Assembly (NCBI RefSeq): GCF_030297155.1
Contig: NZ_AP028068.1
Span: forward strand, 186,001-250,000
Source of the DNA: Vibrio sp. FE10
GTDB lineage: Bacteria; Pseudomonadota; Gammaproteobacteria; Enterobacterales; Vibrionaceae
Reading direction: 5' to 3'
DNA: 64,000 bases
The notes below the pieces were generated by a model that was given only the letters and a program-made list of their open reading frames with translations, was not told where the DNA came from and did not search any database. This document shows positions 35,967-45,045 of the stretch, piece by piece (the stretch's first letter is position 1; each line of letters starts with the position of its first letter). Position numbers and translations under genes: made by a program.

Positions 35967-36254
35967 ATGAGTAAAGTAATTCTACAAGGGCATATTCTTG
36001 TGCCAGACAACGACCTAGAAGCAGTCACACAAGCGCTGGTTGTTCATAAGGAACTTACCCTCTCAGAACCCGGCTGTATCGTGTTTCGAGTCAGTCAAAG
36101 TTCACTTCAGCCTAATCGATTTGAAGTTTATGAAGAGTTCACCAGTAGAGAAGCATTCGAAGCCCACCAACAACGAGTCAAAGCTTCTGAATGGGGTAGC
36201 ATCTCAAAGAACGTAACGCGTCATTATCAAATAACCGACGTTACTACTTCATAA
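35967..36254 (+). CDS. antibiotic biosynthesis monooxygenase (ABM)-fold protein
   Basis: About 95 aa from ATG 35967, with GGACG upstream; an ATG 12 bases earlier is also in frame. Dimeric alpha-beta barrel family: a GHILVP strand, a KELTLSEPGCIVFRV segment, FEVYEEFTSREAFEAHQQ and a final strand. Such small proteins oxidise quinol-like compounds without cofactor or act as stress-linked enzymes; the substrate is unknown. The next gene starts directly after its stop codon. Confidence 0.85.
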   Translation: MSKVILQGHILVPDNDLEAVTQALVVHKELTLSEPGCIVFRVSQSSLQPNRFEVYEEFTSREAFEAHQQRVKASEWGSISKNVTRHYQITDVTTS

Positions 36255-36809
36255 ATGTCCGAGCCATTAACCGACCGCATCGTCAGGTTGATCAAGCAAG
36301 ATCCCTTGCGAATGCAGATTTTAGGGTGTGTCTCTCAACTCGGTTTATCACAATGCTATGTCGCCGCAGGTTTTGTGCGAAATCGAGTGTGGGACCACCT
36401 ACATGGCTTTGATTCCCCTACGCCATTAAACGATATTGATGTGATCTACTTTGATCGCAGTGATACCTCTTACGAGTCGGCTATTCGATACGAATCTCAA
36501 CTTCAACAGTGGTTACCTGAATTGAATTGGCAAGTTCGCAATCAAGCCAATATGCACACCCGAAATGGCGACAAACCTTATCAAAGCGCATTAGATGCGA
36601 TGAGTTACTGGCCAGAGAAAGAGACGGCGGTCGCCGTAAATCAAAGCCCAACAGGAGAAATCGAGTGTATTTCTGCTTTTGGTTTAGAGAGCTTGTTTGA
36701 TTTAAAAATCACACCGAACCCCAACCGCAGCAGAGACGTGTTTGATCAACGAGTCCAATCTAAAAACTGGTTAACTCATTGGCCGAAGTTAACGATTGGA
36801 AACAGTTAA
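36255..36809 (+). CDS. nucleotidyltransferase-fold protein (DUF925 type)
   Basis: 184 aa starting at the base after the ABM stop codon. A nucleotidyltransferase-like motif is visible: AAGFVRN, then LNDIDVIYFD with the paired acidic residues, and a later acidic strand. This is the small NTP-transferase family often annotated as DUF925. No substrate is known to me. It is cotranscribed with the ABM protein. Confidence 0.75.
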   Translation: MSEPLTDRIVRLIKQDPLRMQILGCVSQLGLSQCYVAAGFVRNRVWDHLHGFDSPTPLNDIDVIYFDRSDTSYESAIRYESQLQQWLPELNWQVRNQANMHTRNGDKPYQSALDAMSYWPEKETAVAVNQSPTGEIECISAFGLESLFDLKITPNPNRSRDVFDQRVQSKNWLTHWPKLTIGNS

Positions 36810-36972
36810 CGATCGACCAAAGTTAGTCATTAGCACCAGTTAACTACTGGCAGTCGAATTCAAAGCTAAAACCATTGACTACAAGTCCAATCAGATCGAA
36901 TATGCTCCACTTCTCCAATCAAACGCGCACTGCTCCAACTGCTGCGCTCTCTCGTCATACTGAGTAACGACC

Positions 36973-37398
36973 ATGAACCAACAATATATGTTGCAAGCGC
37001 TTGAAGCTTCGCGCCAAGCCCTACCTGATTGTCAACCAAACCCGCCAGTGGGCTGTGTTTTGGTCAAAAACGGTGAGGTCGTGTCGGTTGGGTACACACA
37101 AAAGGTCGGTGGAAATCACGCAGAGGTCGAGGCGCTAAATAGCTATAACGGCGAAATGGAAGGTGTTACGGCTTACGTGACATTGGAGCCATGCTCTTTT
37201 GTTGGCAGAACACCTGCTTGTGCCAACACACTGATTAAAGCAGGCATCAAACACGTCGTTGTCGCCATGCTAGACCCAGACCCTCGCAATAATGGTCGTG
37301 GTGTGGCGATACTCGAATCACACGGCGTGAAAGTCGATGTAGGGCTATGCCGAGAACAAGTGAGCGTCTTTTTAACCCCGTATCTTGGTAAATCTTAG
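36973..37398 (+). CDS. stand-alone RibD-type deaminase domain
   Basis: A 141-aa cytidine-deaminase-fold protein matching only the N-terminal deaminase half of RibD. The zinc site is HAE (49-51) plus PCSFVGRTPAC (Cys74, Cys83), the RibD pattern. The reductase half is missing, and the gene ends naturally rather than by frameshift. It could deaminate the pyrimidine intermediate of riboflavin synthesis, or a related substrate, as a second copy beside a full RibD elsewhere. Confidence 0.85.
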   Translation: MNQQYMLQALEASRQALPDCQPNPPVGCVLVKNGEVVSVGYTQKVGGNHAEVEALNSYNGEMEGVTAYVTLEPCSFVGRTPACANTLIKAGIKHVVVAMLDPDPRNNGRGVAILESHGVKVDVGLCREQVSVFLTPYLGKS

Positions 37399-37415
37399 GT
37401 CTTGAATAACCAGCG

Positions 37416-37868
37416 CTAGTTTAATTTCACTCGGTAAAGCGGATTAACTGGCTTATCGACAAAGTATGACCAAATATGATCGTAGACGGCATGTTGGTTA
37501 GGAAACGGCGCTAACGCTTTCGCTTCTTCTAAATTGCACCAACGGTACTCGGTGTGTTCGTCATTCAATTCAATCGCTTGGTTGGGTGGACATAACACTG
37601 CAAACACAGGGATTAGCTGAATCACATTGACGTGCGCTTCGTAAAACTGCTCCAGAAACTGTGCGTTGTACAATGCTTCCACTTCAATTTTGGTCTCTTC
37701 TTCAAATTCACGAACAATAGCCTGCCAGCCTGTTTCGCCCGCTTCAATCGAGCCTGCTACATGGCACCAAAATTCGCCTTTCACACGCTTCATTAATAGC
37801 ATTTTCGTTTGTCCGTCGATCTCTGAAAGAGCGACACCAGCTACGATGGAAGTATTGAGTGGAATCAT
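37416..37868 (-). CDS. NUDIX hydrolase
   Basis: 150 aa with a Nudix box at about 39-61 (GSIEAGE...REFEEET). The catalytic glutamates are present, although the Gly of the consensus EExG is Lys here. The N-terminal strand and loop style resemble NudB-like dihydroneopterin triphosphatases, but the substrate is not assignable. It is convergent with the deaminase gene. Confidence 0.85.
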   Translation of the reverse strand: MIPLNTSIVAGVALSEIDGQTKMLLMKRVKGEFWCHVAGSIEAGETGWQAIVREFEEETKIEVEALYNAQFLEQFYEAHVNVIQLIPVFAVLCPPNQAIELNDEHTEYRWCNLEEAKALAPFPNQHAVYDHIWSYFVDKPVNPLYRVKLN

Positions 37869-38153
37869 AACGTTACCTTAGGTTGAATAAGAGGGCGGCA
37901 AGGCTACCACCCTTCGTTTACGAAGTTGTCTTCTATGATTAAAAACGAGAGGCCACTCATCAATTTATGACTATCAAGTGCAACTGCTGAGGCTCGTAAG
38001 TTCAAGAACAGCCTTTATACCCAGTCATTGAGCGATTCTTATTTGAGGCGCATTTCGATAAAGAGTAGAATCGCCGCCTTGTACTGTGTTTAAGCTCTCA
38101 AAGCATACACCATAGACACACAGCCATTTATCACCATGAAGTAAGACGACAAT

Positions 38154-39866
38154 ATGCACTCATCCAAACCAACGCACGACTCAGAAAACAGCCACACACC
38201 TGAGCATTGCTTCACTCGCTTTCAACAGCCGATCGAGTCATATTCGTTGCCTGAGCGTTTCACATTCCCGTTCTATTATGAACCGCACGCACTGTGTGAA
38301 ATCGCTTCTCACCAGCTTCAACAATACCTAGAAACACAAACCGATTGGCAACATGACTTCGGGCTAGATTCTGACGCAGGCCGCGGCAAGATGTTCGGCG
38401 TGTTGCTAGTGAAAAGTCCAGAAGGTGAGCTTGGTTACTTCTCTGCTTTCTCTGGCAAAATCGCTGACCAAAACTTATTACCTCACTTTGTGCCGCCAGT
38501 CTTCGACATGCTCAGCAGCGACAGTTTTTTCCATCAAGACACAGCCGACATGATGGCTGTGAATGCGAAATTTAAAGCCCTGCAAGCGAACGCTGAATAC
38601 CTTGAATTGTGTGAACAATTAGCACAACAGAAAGCACAAGCAGAGCAAGAGATTGAAGCTCAGCGTTTGTTAATTATAGAAGGCCGAAAAACACGTAAAG
38701 AACAACGTGAACAAGGTAAAGAAAACCTTGATGAGCAAGCCTTCGAACAGCTAAATAACGAGTTAAACAAAGCCAGTATTGCCGACAAAAATCAGCAGAA
38801 ATATCTTAAGCTCAACTGGGAACAAACCCTAAATGAACTTCAAGGTAAAGTTGGTGAGTTCACCACTCAATTAGCTGAACTCAAAGAGCAAAGAGCACAC
38901 CTTTCTCATCAGCTTCAGCACAAACTGTTTTCACAATACGCTTTCCAAAATGCGGAAGGCAACATTGAGGATCTTAACCAGATCTTTGAAGATACCCCAA
39001 ACAAGATACCACCAGCAGGTTCTGGCGAATGCGCCGCACCCAAGCTTCTGCAATACGCGTATCTAAATGGTTATACACCACTGGCATTGGCTGAATTTTG
39101 GTGGGGTCGTTCTCCGAAGTCGGAAATTCGCAAGCACAAGAAATACTACGCTTCTTGTCAGAGTAAATGTGTGCCGATCCTTGGCCACATGATGAAAGGC
39201 CTAGAGGTAGATCCAAACCCATTGCTAGAGAACCCTGCAGAAGGCAAAGATCTCGACATCCTATTCCAAGACGATCACATCGTGGTGGTACATAAGCCAG
39301 CAGGTTTTCTATCCGTACCAGGTAAAACCATCAAAGATTCGGCCTACACTCGCGTTCAAGAAATGCATCAGGATGTTGAAGGGCCCTTTGTTATCCACCG
39401 CTTGGATATGGCGACCTCTGGCATTCTGATATTTGCGCTGACTCGACGTGCGAACAAAAGCTTGCAGAAGCAGTTCATTACTCGTGAAGTTGAGAAGCGT
39501 TACGTGGCAATGATCGAAGGCGTTCTAGAGCAAGATGAAGGTTATGTTCGCTTACCGCTGCGTGGTGACTTATACGATCGTCCTCGTCAAATTGTCTGCT
39601 TCGAACACGGTAAGCCAGCTGAAACCAAGTGGGAAGTCATTGAGCGAAACCAAGACACCACCAAGGTTTATCTGCACCCTAAAACTGGCCGCACTCACCA
39701 GTTACGTGTTCACTGTTCACACCAAGAAGGGCTAGATATGCCTATCTTGGGTGATGGTTTATACGGGAACAAGGCCGACCGACTACACTTACATGCTGAA
39801 AGGCTAGCGCTACACCACCCAGTAACTAAAGAGTGGATGGTGTTCCAATTCGACGCTGAATTCTAA
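38154..39866 (+). CDS. RluA-family pseudouridine synthase with long coiled-coil N-terminus
   Basis: 570 aa. The C-terminal 210 residues are an RluA-type synthase, with the catalytic Asp418 in HRLDMATSG and RTHQLRVH near the end. The first 340 residues are an added domain containing a long Glu/Gln-rich coiled coil (about 140-260) and a Cys-containing segment (near 325-340) of unknown purpose. It converts uridine to pseudouridine in rRNA or tRNA; the target is not identifiable. Confidence 0.88.
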   Translation: MHSSKPTHDSENSHTPEHCFTRFQQPIESYSLPERFTFPFYYEPHALCEIASHQLQQYLETQTDWQHDFGLDSDAGRGKMFGVLLVKSPEGELGYFSAFSGKIADQNLLPHFVPPVFDMLSSDSFFHQDTADMMAVNAKFKALQANAEYLELCEQLAQQKAQAEQEIEAQRLLIIEGRKTRKEQREQGKENLDEQAFEQLNNELNKASIADKNQQKYLKLNWEQTLNELQGKVGEFTTQLAELKEQRAHLSHQLQHKLFSQYAFQNAEGNIEDLNQIFEDTPNKIPPAGSGECAAPKLLQYAYLNGYTPLALAEFWWGRSPKSEIRKHKKYYASCQSKCVPILGHMMKGLEVDPNPLLENPAEGKDLDILFQDDHIVVVHKPAGFLSVPGKTIKDSAYTRVQEMHQDVEGPFVIHRLDMATSGILIFALTRRANKSLQKQFITREVEKRYVAMIEGVLEQDEGYVRLPLRGDLYDRPRQIVCFEHGKPAETKWEVIERNQDTTKVYLHPKTGRTHQLRVHCSHQEGLDMPILGDGLYGNKADRLHLHAERLALHHPVTKEWMVFQFDAEF

Positions 39867-39912
39867 GCGTTAAGCCTATTTTCTGCATTAAGCCTGTTTT
39901 CTGCGTTAAGCT
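39867..39912. repeat. short tandem repeat after the pseudouridine synthase gene
   Basis: Three imperfect copies of a unit of about 18 bp (TTAAGCCTATTTTCTGCR) directly follow the stop codon. A 10-bp stem without a T-run follows near 39931-39955. Confidence 0.65.
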
Positions 39913-40068
39913 TAGGAAATAAACCAGAGTCACAAAACGTCTGTGACTCTGTCTCCTTATTTCACCTACCTCTTTGGGGTATATCTCCACGATTATTGCA
40001 CTACATCAAGGTCCATTTTCTTATGACGAGTAGCATGCGCCTCTTCTTCTTTCCTTGAGGCCTTTGAT

Positions 40069-40449
40069 ATGTCATCAGCTGCTTTGAATCTGCACACCAA
40101 CACATCAACTTCTTCTGTGATTGCCTCACAAGCATTAAGCTTGAAACCACTCACAGACAAAAAGCCAGACCTAAACTCGGCAATGCTGAGCTTAATTGAA
40201 GAAGTTAAAAACGAACTCCCACTTTACGAGTCAGAGACGTTTATCTGTGGGCCAAAAGGAAACTGCTCTGGCTGTTCTAAGAAATTGTTGGAGATGGTCG
40301 ACAGTGAATTAATGTTCTGGGAACACAGCATTTCAATCGGCCAAGGCCCTAACTTCGAAGAACTGCGCCGTTTTGGTAAGCTATGCAGCAGTGTTAGACG
40401 CGGCTTAGAACGTAATGGTTTGGTAGAAAAGCGCCCAAAGAAAAGATAA
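40069..40449 (+). CDS. hypothetical protein with CX5CX2C cluster
   Basis: A 126-aa protein with no recognised family. Residues 1-35 are Ser/Thr/Leu-rich and probably disordered. A helical segment then leads to FICGPKGNCSGCSKK (Cys60, Cys66, Cys69), with a fourth Cys at 106, which could hold zinc or an Fe-S cluster. The C-terminus is basic (ending KRPKKR), suggesting nucleic-acid contact. It stands alone. Confidence 0.6.
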   Translation: MSSAALNLHTNTSTSSVIASQALSLKPLTDKKPDLNSAMLSLIEEVKNELPLYESETFICGPKGNCSGCSKKLLEMVDSELMFWEHSISIGQGPNFEELRRFGKLCSSVRRGLERNGLVEKRPKKR

Positions 40450-40734
40450 CAAGCTAATTCACAGCTGCTACAACCTTTCGATGAGCATTACAAACTATCG
40501 TTCATCATTGCAATCTATCATTCATCATTACAATCGAGCCCGGTCACTAACAGGTTGAACTCGTTTACTATAAGAGTGATAATATTTTGTAATACAATAA
40601 GTACCAAGACAAACCATTAGAGATTTTCCGACAAGTTCTTGAGCGAATCCATCCTTCATGTCTGACGTGCCTTACCTTCTGAAACACATCATCACATCCA
40701 TTAGAAATCTTTTCTTGGATAACGGGGAGAGACC
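40450..40734. other. intergenic region with imperfect direct repeats
   Basis: Imperfect copies of a CTATCRTTCATCATTRCAAT unit occur near 40493-40534. The ribosome site GGGGAGAG lies just before the TTG at 40735. Confidence 0.45.
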
Positions 40735-41931
40735 TTGAAGAAACCACAACCAGTACTGGGTAAGACCGGTATGCTATTTTTCCTCGTCATCATCAGTGCG
40801 TTTCCTCCATTGACCATCGACCTGTATTTGCCAGCACTTCCGCAAATGGTTGAGGTGTTCAATACCGATCAATCGATGGTTAACCTAACCCTAAGCAGCT
40901 ACTTCGTGACTTATGCTGTAGGCCTGTTGTTCTGGGGACCGCTGAGTGAAAAATTTGGCCGTAAACCTATCCTATTGATTGGCTTAGCGAGCTATATGGT
41001 CGCGAGCGTGATCTGCGCAATGACCAACAGCATCGAACAATTGATTGGCGCTCGCGTCTTCCAAGCGTTTGCAGGCAGTGCCATCACGGTTATCGCCACT
41101 GCCATCGTGAAAGATCTTTATGATGGTCGAGAACGCGAAAAGATCATGGCGACCATCATGTCTCTGGTGATCATCGCACCAATGGTTGCACCGGTATTTG
41201 GCGCCTTTCTACTGAAAATCGCGTCTTGGCGAATGATGTTCGTTACCCTAGCCGTTTTTGGTGCGTTCGCATCAGTATTGGCGCTTTGCTACCGAGAGAC
41301 ACTTGAAAGCAAATACCAAGGCTCCATTTTCCGCTCATGGGGAAGGCTGGCCGTGGTCATGAAGAATCGTTCATTCATAAAGCTGCTGGTTATTTTCTCT
41401 ATCACACCAATGGCGCTAATGGGCTTTCTTGCCGCAGGTTCTTATATCTACATCAATGACTTTGGATTGACCGAGCAACAATTCAGTTACGCTTTCGCAT
41501 TCAACGCATTGTGTGCCTCATTTGGGCCAACGCTTTATATGAAGCTATCCTATCGAGTGTCGGTTCAAAAAGTGATTTCAGCGTGTTTTGCTCTATTAGC
41601 AATTGCCGGAATCTTTACGCTGACAATCGGTGGTTTGTCACCTTGGTTCTTTATGTTTATCGCAGCACCAGCGACGCTGATGGTTATCATCATGCGAGTA
41701 CCAGGCACCAACTTAATGTTGAACCAGCAAGATCAAGACACAGGCTCTGCCGTCGCATTGATTCAGTTCTTCAGCATGATTTGTGGTTCACTTGGTATGG
41801 TTTTAGTTTCAATCCGCCCAGATTCGCTAATTGAAAACCTAGGCTTTATCCAATTATCGGTGGGAATCCTAGGCGGCTTGATGTGGCTGATGGTCAGAAA
41901 CAAAGAGTACGTGACTAAGAAACTGAATTAG
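40735..41931 (+). CDS. Bcr/CflA-type MFS multidrug exporter
   Basis: 398 aa from a TTG start with GGGGAG upstream. Twelve membrane segments are expected. Family signatures include PPLTIDLYLPALP in TM1 and the loop motif WGPLSEKFGRKP between TM2 and TM3, typical of Bcr/CflA proton-drug antiporters. The C-terminal half ends with a short basic tail. No local regulator of the TetR or MarR type is adjacent; the downstream convergent gene encodes an AraC-type protein. Confidence 0.9.
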   Translation: MKKPQPVLGKTGMLFFLVIISAFPPLTIDLYLPALPQMVEVFNTDQSMVNLTLSSYFVTYAVGLLFWGPLSEKFGRKPILLIGLASYMVASVICAMTNSIEQLIGARVFQAFAGSAITVIATAIVKDLYDGREREKIMATIMSLVIIAPMVAPVFGAFLLKIASWRMMFVTLAVFGAFASVLALCYRETLESKYQGSIFRSWGRLAVVMKNRSFIKLLVIFSITPMALMGFLAAGSYIYINDFGLTEQQFSYAFAFNALCASFGPTLYMKLSYRVSVQKVISACFALLAIAGIFTLTIGGLSPWFFMFIAAPATLMVIIMRVPGTNLMLNQQDQDTGSAVALIQFFSMICGSLGMVLVSIRPDSLIENLGFIQLSVGILGGLMWLMVRNKEYVTKKLN

Positions 41932-41990
41932 GCACATCCAAGACGCTCACTAACAACTCAATAAACCTGAGGAATGGTGCCTATTAAAAA

Positions 41991-42959
41991 TCATTCCTCA
42001 GAAAGAAATCTAGAACGAAATCTTGATGGCGTTAAGCCGATGATTTTCATGAAGACTTTTCGAAAGCTGTTCACGTCCTCATAGCCAACTAGGTAGCTGA
42101 TTTGCTCAACCGGTTTATGAGAGCTTTCCAATAACTCACATGCACTTTGAACACGCACGTGTTGGATATAATTGATAGGCGTGTAGCTGGTCGCTTTAGT
42201 AAATTGACGAATAAAGGTTCTTCGAGTCATAAACGCTTCTTCAGCCAATTGATCAAGAGACAACGAAAGGTGATGGTTCTTTTGAATAAAACGCTGCACC
42301 GACACAATCTTGTCATTGCCGTGAGCATAGTTTGGCACAAAGCTCTGATAGTAGCGTTGTTCTCTCAACCCCGTATCAAGCACGAGGTATTTACCTAGAT
42401 TACGAGTATTGGTCGGCGTTGTGTATTTGGTCAGGATAAACAAAGCGAGATCCATCCACGACATCAAACCACCAGCGGTGATAATGTCAGCGTCATCGTT
42501 CAAGATTTTATCGACATCAACATCGATCTCAACATATCGCTCCGAGAATTGTTGTTGCGCTTGCCAATGCGTTGTCACGGTTCGCCCCTGCAACAACCCC
42601 GTTCCCGCCAAAATAAACACGCCCGCGCAAGCTGAACACAGTATCGCCCCACGTTGATGAGACTGAACAAGATAATCCAACAACCCTTCATCTGGTTCTA
42701 AGTAGTAGCTGCCATCTAAGTTTGGCGGCACCAAAATGATGTCTGCTTTTGAGTTCTCGATTAAGCCATCAACCGATTTAGAGCAATCCCCATAAGGCTT
42801 AATTTCAACATGAAACTGAACCTGCTCATTAGAAGGTTCGAGGCTATTAGCCAGTTGAAGAAACTCTTTCACTCCAAACACGGCACTTTGCAGAGAGCCT
42901 GGATAATCGATGATTTCGACCATTACTGATTTTGTCACTATTGCCATAGAGTCTGTCAT
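41991..42959 (-). CDS. GlxA-type AraC regulator (DJ-1/PfpI domain plus AraC HTH)
   Basis: 322 aa. The N-terminal two thirds is a class I glutamine-amidotransferase-like fold with the nucleophile-elbow sequence AILCSACAGVFILAGTG. The C-terminal 100 residues are an AraC double helix-turn-helix (LSLSLDQLAEEAFMTRRTFIRQF). Such proteins sense small metabolites. It is divergent from the isochorismatase gene with a 77-base gap, so it probably controls it. Confidence 0.9.
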   Translation of the reverse strand: MTDSMAIVTKSVMVEIIDYPGSLQSAVFGVKEFLQLANSLEPSNEQVQFHVEIKPYGDCSKSVDGLIENSKADIILVPPNLDGSYYLEPDEGLLDYLVQSHQRGAILCSACAGVFILAGTGLLQGRTVTTHWQAQQQFSERYVEIDVDVDKILNDDADIITAGGLMSWMDLALFILTKYTTPTNTRNLGKYLVLDTGLREQRYYQSFVPNYAHGNDKIVSVQRFIQKNHHLSLSLDQLAEEAFMTRRTFIRQFTKATSYTPINYIQHVRVQSACELLESSHKPVEQISYLVGYEDVNSFRKVFMKIIGLTPSRFRSRFLSEE

Positions 42960-43036
42960 TTTTGACGTGCGATAAAAACTACAGAGTATTCATAATATCC
43001 CTACACCGCAACACACTAAATACAAAGGTATAGACT

Positions 43037-43597
43037 ATGAAGAACACAGCCCTACTACTTATCGACTTTCAAAATGACTACTTCCCTTCATACGAGGGTG
43101 CAAAATGGGCACTGTCTGAAACAGAAAAAGCAGCCGAAAAGGGTGCACAGTTATTATCCGCTTTCCGAGACAAGCAACTTCCTGTGGTTCATATACGTCA
43201 TGAGTTTCCGACGAATGATGCTCCGTTCTTCTTGCCAGAATCAGACGGTGCTCAAATCCACAGCAGCGTGACTCCGCTAGAAAGTGAGCCAGTCATCGTA
43301 AAGCATCAAATCAATAGCTTTAGAGATACTGAACTGAACAAGGTGCTAAAGGATCAAGGCATTGAGAAACTGATCATCGTTGGCGCAATGAGCCACATGT
43401 GTATTGATGCTGTGACTCGTGCAGCAACCGATTTAGGCTATGAATGCCACGTAGCGCATGATGCTTGCACAACCTTAGACATGGAGTTCAATGGCGTTCA
43501 GGTTCCAGCAGCACATGTCCATGCGGCATTCATGGCTGCACTGAGCTTTGGTTACTGCAATGTCGCAACGGCCAGTGAGCTTGAAAGCCAACTTTAG
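43037..43597 (+). CDS. isochorismatase/nicotinamidase-family cysteine hydrolase
   Basis: 186 aa with the catalytic triad of the family: Asp10 (LLIDFQND), Lys89 (VIVKHQINSF) and Cys122 (SHMCIDA). A cis-peptide-type VGAMS segment precedes the Cys. It hydrolyses an amide or vinyl ether of a small molecule. The divergent GlxA-type regulator suggests an inducible catabolic or detoxifying role. Confidence 0.9.
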   Translation: MKNTALLLIDFQNDYFPSYEGAKWALSETEKAAEKGAQLLSAFRDKQLPVVHIRHEFPTNDAPFFLPESDGAQIHSSVTPLESEPVIVKHQINSFRDTELNKVLKDQGIEKLIIVGAMSHMCIDAVTRAATDLGYECHVAHDACTTLDMEFNGVQVPAAHVHAAFMAALSFGYCNVATASELESQL

Positions 43598-43605
43598 TCA
43601 GACTC

Positions 43606-43629
43606 AAAACCGCCCACATGGGCGGTTTT
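43606..43629 (+). terminator. intrinsic terminator of the isochorismatase gene
   Basis: AAAACCGCCCA (43606-43616) pairs perfectly with TGGGCGGTTTT (43619-43629). Confidence 0.85.
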
Positions 43630-43702
43630 AACTAAATTTCAAATAAAAGATCAGCTTCCAATCAATTCTTTCAGTGTCTCGTCCTAAAATACGTTGACGA
43701 TT

Positions 43703-44518
43703 TTAGTAAGCCAGTAACGCAAGTTGCTGGCTTTTTTCATGCATCTTATTTGGCGTATTCATACCTAGGCTGAGATGTGGCCTCATTTCGTTGTACGTAT
43801 ATATTGACTCTTCAACAAGTGTTTTCAACTCGCGAAGATCTTTGCACTGAGTAAGCAAGAACTCTTGCTTGAGGATACCATTGACCCGCTCAGCTAACGC
43901 GTTTTGGTAGCAGTCATAACCATCAGTCATTGATGGAGTTATACCATGCTTTTTAAGTTTCTCTTGATAGAGGTTTGAGCAATACTGAAGCCCTCTATCT
44001 GAGTGATGGATTGTCGCATGACAATAACATCGAGTTTTTACCGTCATATCTAAAGCCTTCACAACATCGCTCGCTTTCATTTCATTGCTAACTTCATACC
44101 CCATGATTTTACGGCTGAAGGCATCGGTAACCAATGACAAGTAGTGAACGCCCTCGTTTGACTGAACATAAGTGATGTCGCTCACCAGAACTTCTTCTGG
44201 TTTTGACGGAACGACTTCTTTTAGCAAGTTCGGATGTTTTTTCATCCAGTGTCTGCTGTTCGTTGTTTTGGTGTAACTTCGTTTCGGCTTAACGAGTAAG
44301 CGCTCTTCTCTGAGGTAATTAAACAAAGCATCACGGCCAAGTTTTATTCCCTTAGCTATCAACTTCGGCTTCAGTAAGAAATAGAGCTTACGAGCTCCCA
44401 GCCGAGGCATGAATCGTCTTATCTCAAGCACCATCCCTTTCACAGGAGCAAGCACAGCCTGACGAGTGGTCTCACGCTTTTCTCTCTGATAGACACACTG
44501 ACGAGATATATTGAGCAA
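43703..44518 (-). CDS. IS3-family transposase OrfB (DDE integrase), copy 2
   Basis: Identical in protein sequence to the OrfB of copy 1, including the DDE residues. It begins at a TTG, with an open frame reaching back into OrfA, so expression is probably as an OrfAB frameshift fusion. Confidence 0.93.
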   Translation of the reverse strand: MLNISRQCVYQREKRETTRQAVLAPVKGMVLEIRRFMPRLGARKLYFLLKPKLIAKGIKLGRDALFNYLREERLLVKPKRSYTKTTNSRHWMKKHPNLLKEVVPSKPEEVLVSDITYVQSNEGVHYLSLVTDAFSRKIMGYEVSNEMKASDVVKALDMTVKTRCYCHATIHHSDRGLQYCSNLYQEKLKKHGITPSMTDGYDCYQNALAERVNGILKQEFLLTQCKDLRELKTLVEESIYTYNEMRPHLSLGMNTPNKMHEKSQQLALLAY

Positions 44519-44538
44519 TGAACAAGCTTTACTTAAGC

Positions 44539-44946
44539 TTACTTTCTTCTCTTTTTGAAGGCTTCTTGCTCCTTCGCTATATACTTTTTTCTTAGCGACA
44601 TCCCGTGCTCAGCATCAAGAATATCAACAACCCTATTGAGAAGAAGGCATCTGAGACGTTCATCTTCGAGTTCTTGTTCAAGTCGTTTTATTTTTTGGGC
44701 AGGCGTTTCATTCGCTCTCGGTGATTTAGGCATCGTGTTCTTCCTTGGGTTGGTAGTCCAATCCATTTTGCCATGCTTTCTTAACCAAGTAAGAACAGTC
44801 GAACGACCTTGTATGCCGTAAATTGATTGGGCTTGTTTATAGGTCATGTCGCCCTTTTCGATGGCGTCTACAACCTGTAATTTAAAGCCTAGTGTGTAAT
44901 CACGCTGAGTGCGCTTAACGTGGTGTTTATTTGGAATGGTCATCAT
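44539..44946 (-). CDS. IS3-family transposase OrfA, copy 2
   Basis: Identical to OrfA of copy 1: a 135-aa helix-turn-helix protein with a C-terminal coiled coil and a Lys/Arg end at the presumed frameshift site. Confidence 0.9.
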   Translation of the reverse strand: MMTIPNKHHVKRTQRDYTLGFKLQVVDAIEKGDMTYKQAQSIYGIQGRSTVLTWLRKHGKMDWTTNPRKNTMPKSPRANETPAQKIKRLEQELEDERLRCLLLNRVVDILDAEHGMSLRKKYIAKEQEAFKKRRK

Positions 44947-44990
44947 TAGTCCTCAATGTGTAAACACATTTCAGGACGGGACACAGATAC

Positions 44991-45014
44991 AAAAAAGGCC
45001 CCTTTCGGAGCCTT
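44991..45014 (-). terminator. intrinsic terminator of the NhaC-family transporter gene
   Basis: AAGGCCCC (44995-45002) pairs with GGAGCCTT (45007-45014) with one wobble. Six T follow on the minus strand. Confidence 0.8.
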
Positions 45015-45045
45015 CTTATCACAATCAGTAATCACTCAGTTTCTA

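Larger units (their letters stand above)
43675..44983 (-). mobile_element. IS3-family insertion sequence, copy 2
   Basis: 1309 bp, with the same ends, length and encoded proteins as copy 1 at 6150-7458. Its own 3-bp target duplication is CAG (43672-43674 and 44984-44986). It inserted between the terminators of two convergent genes. Separate target duplications show two independent insertions. Confidence 0.95.
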
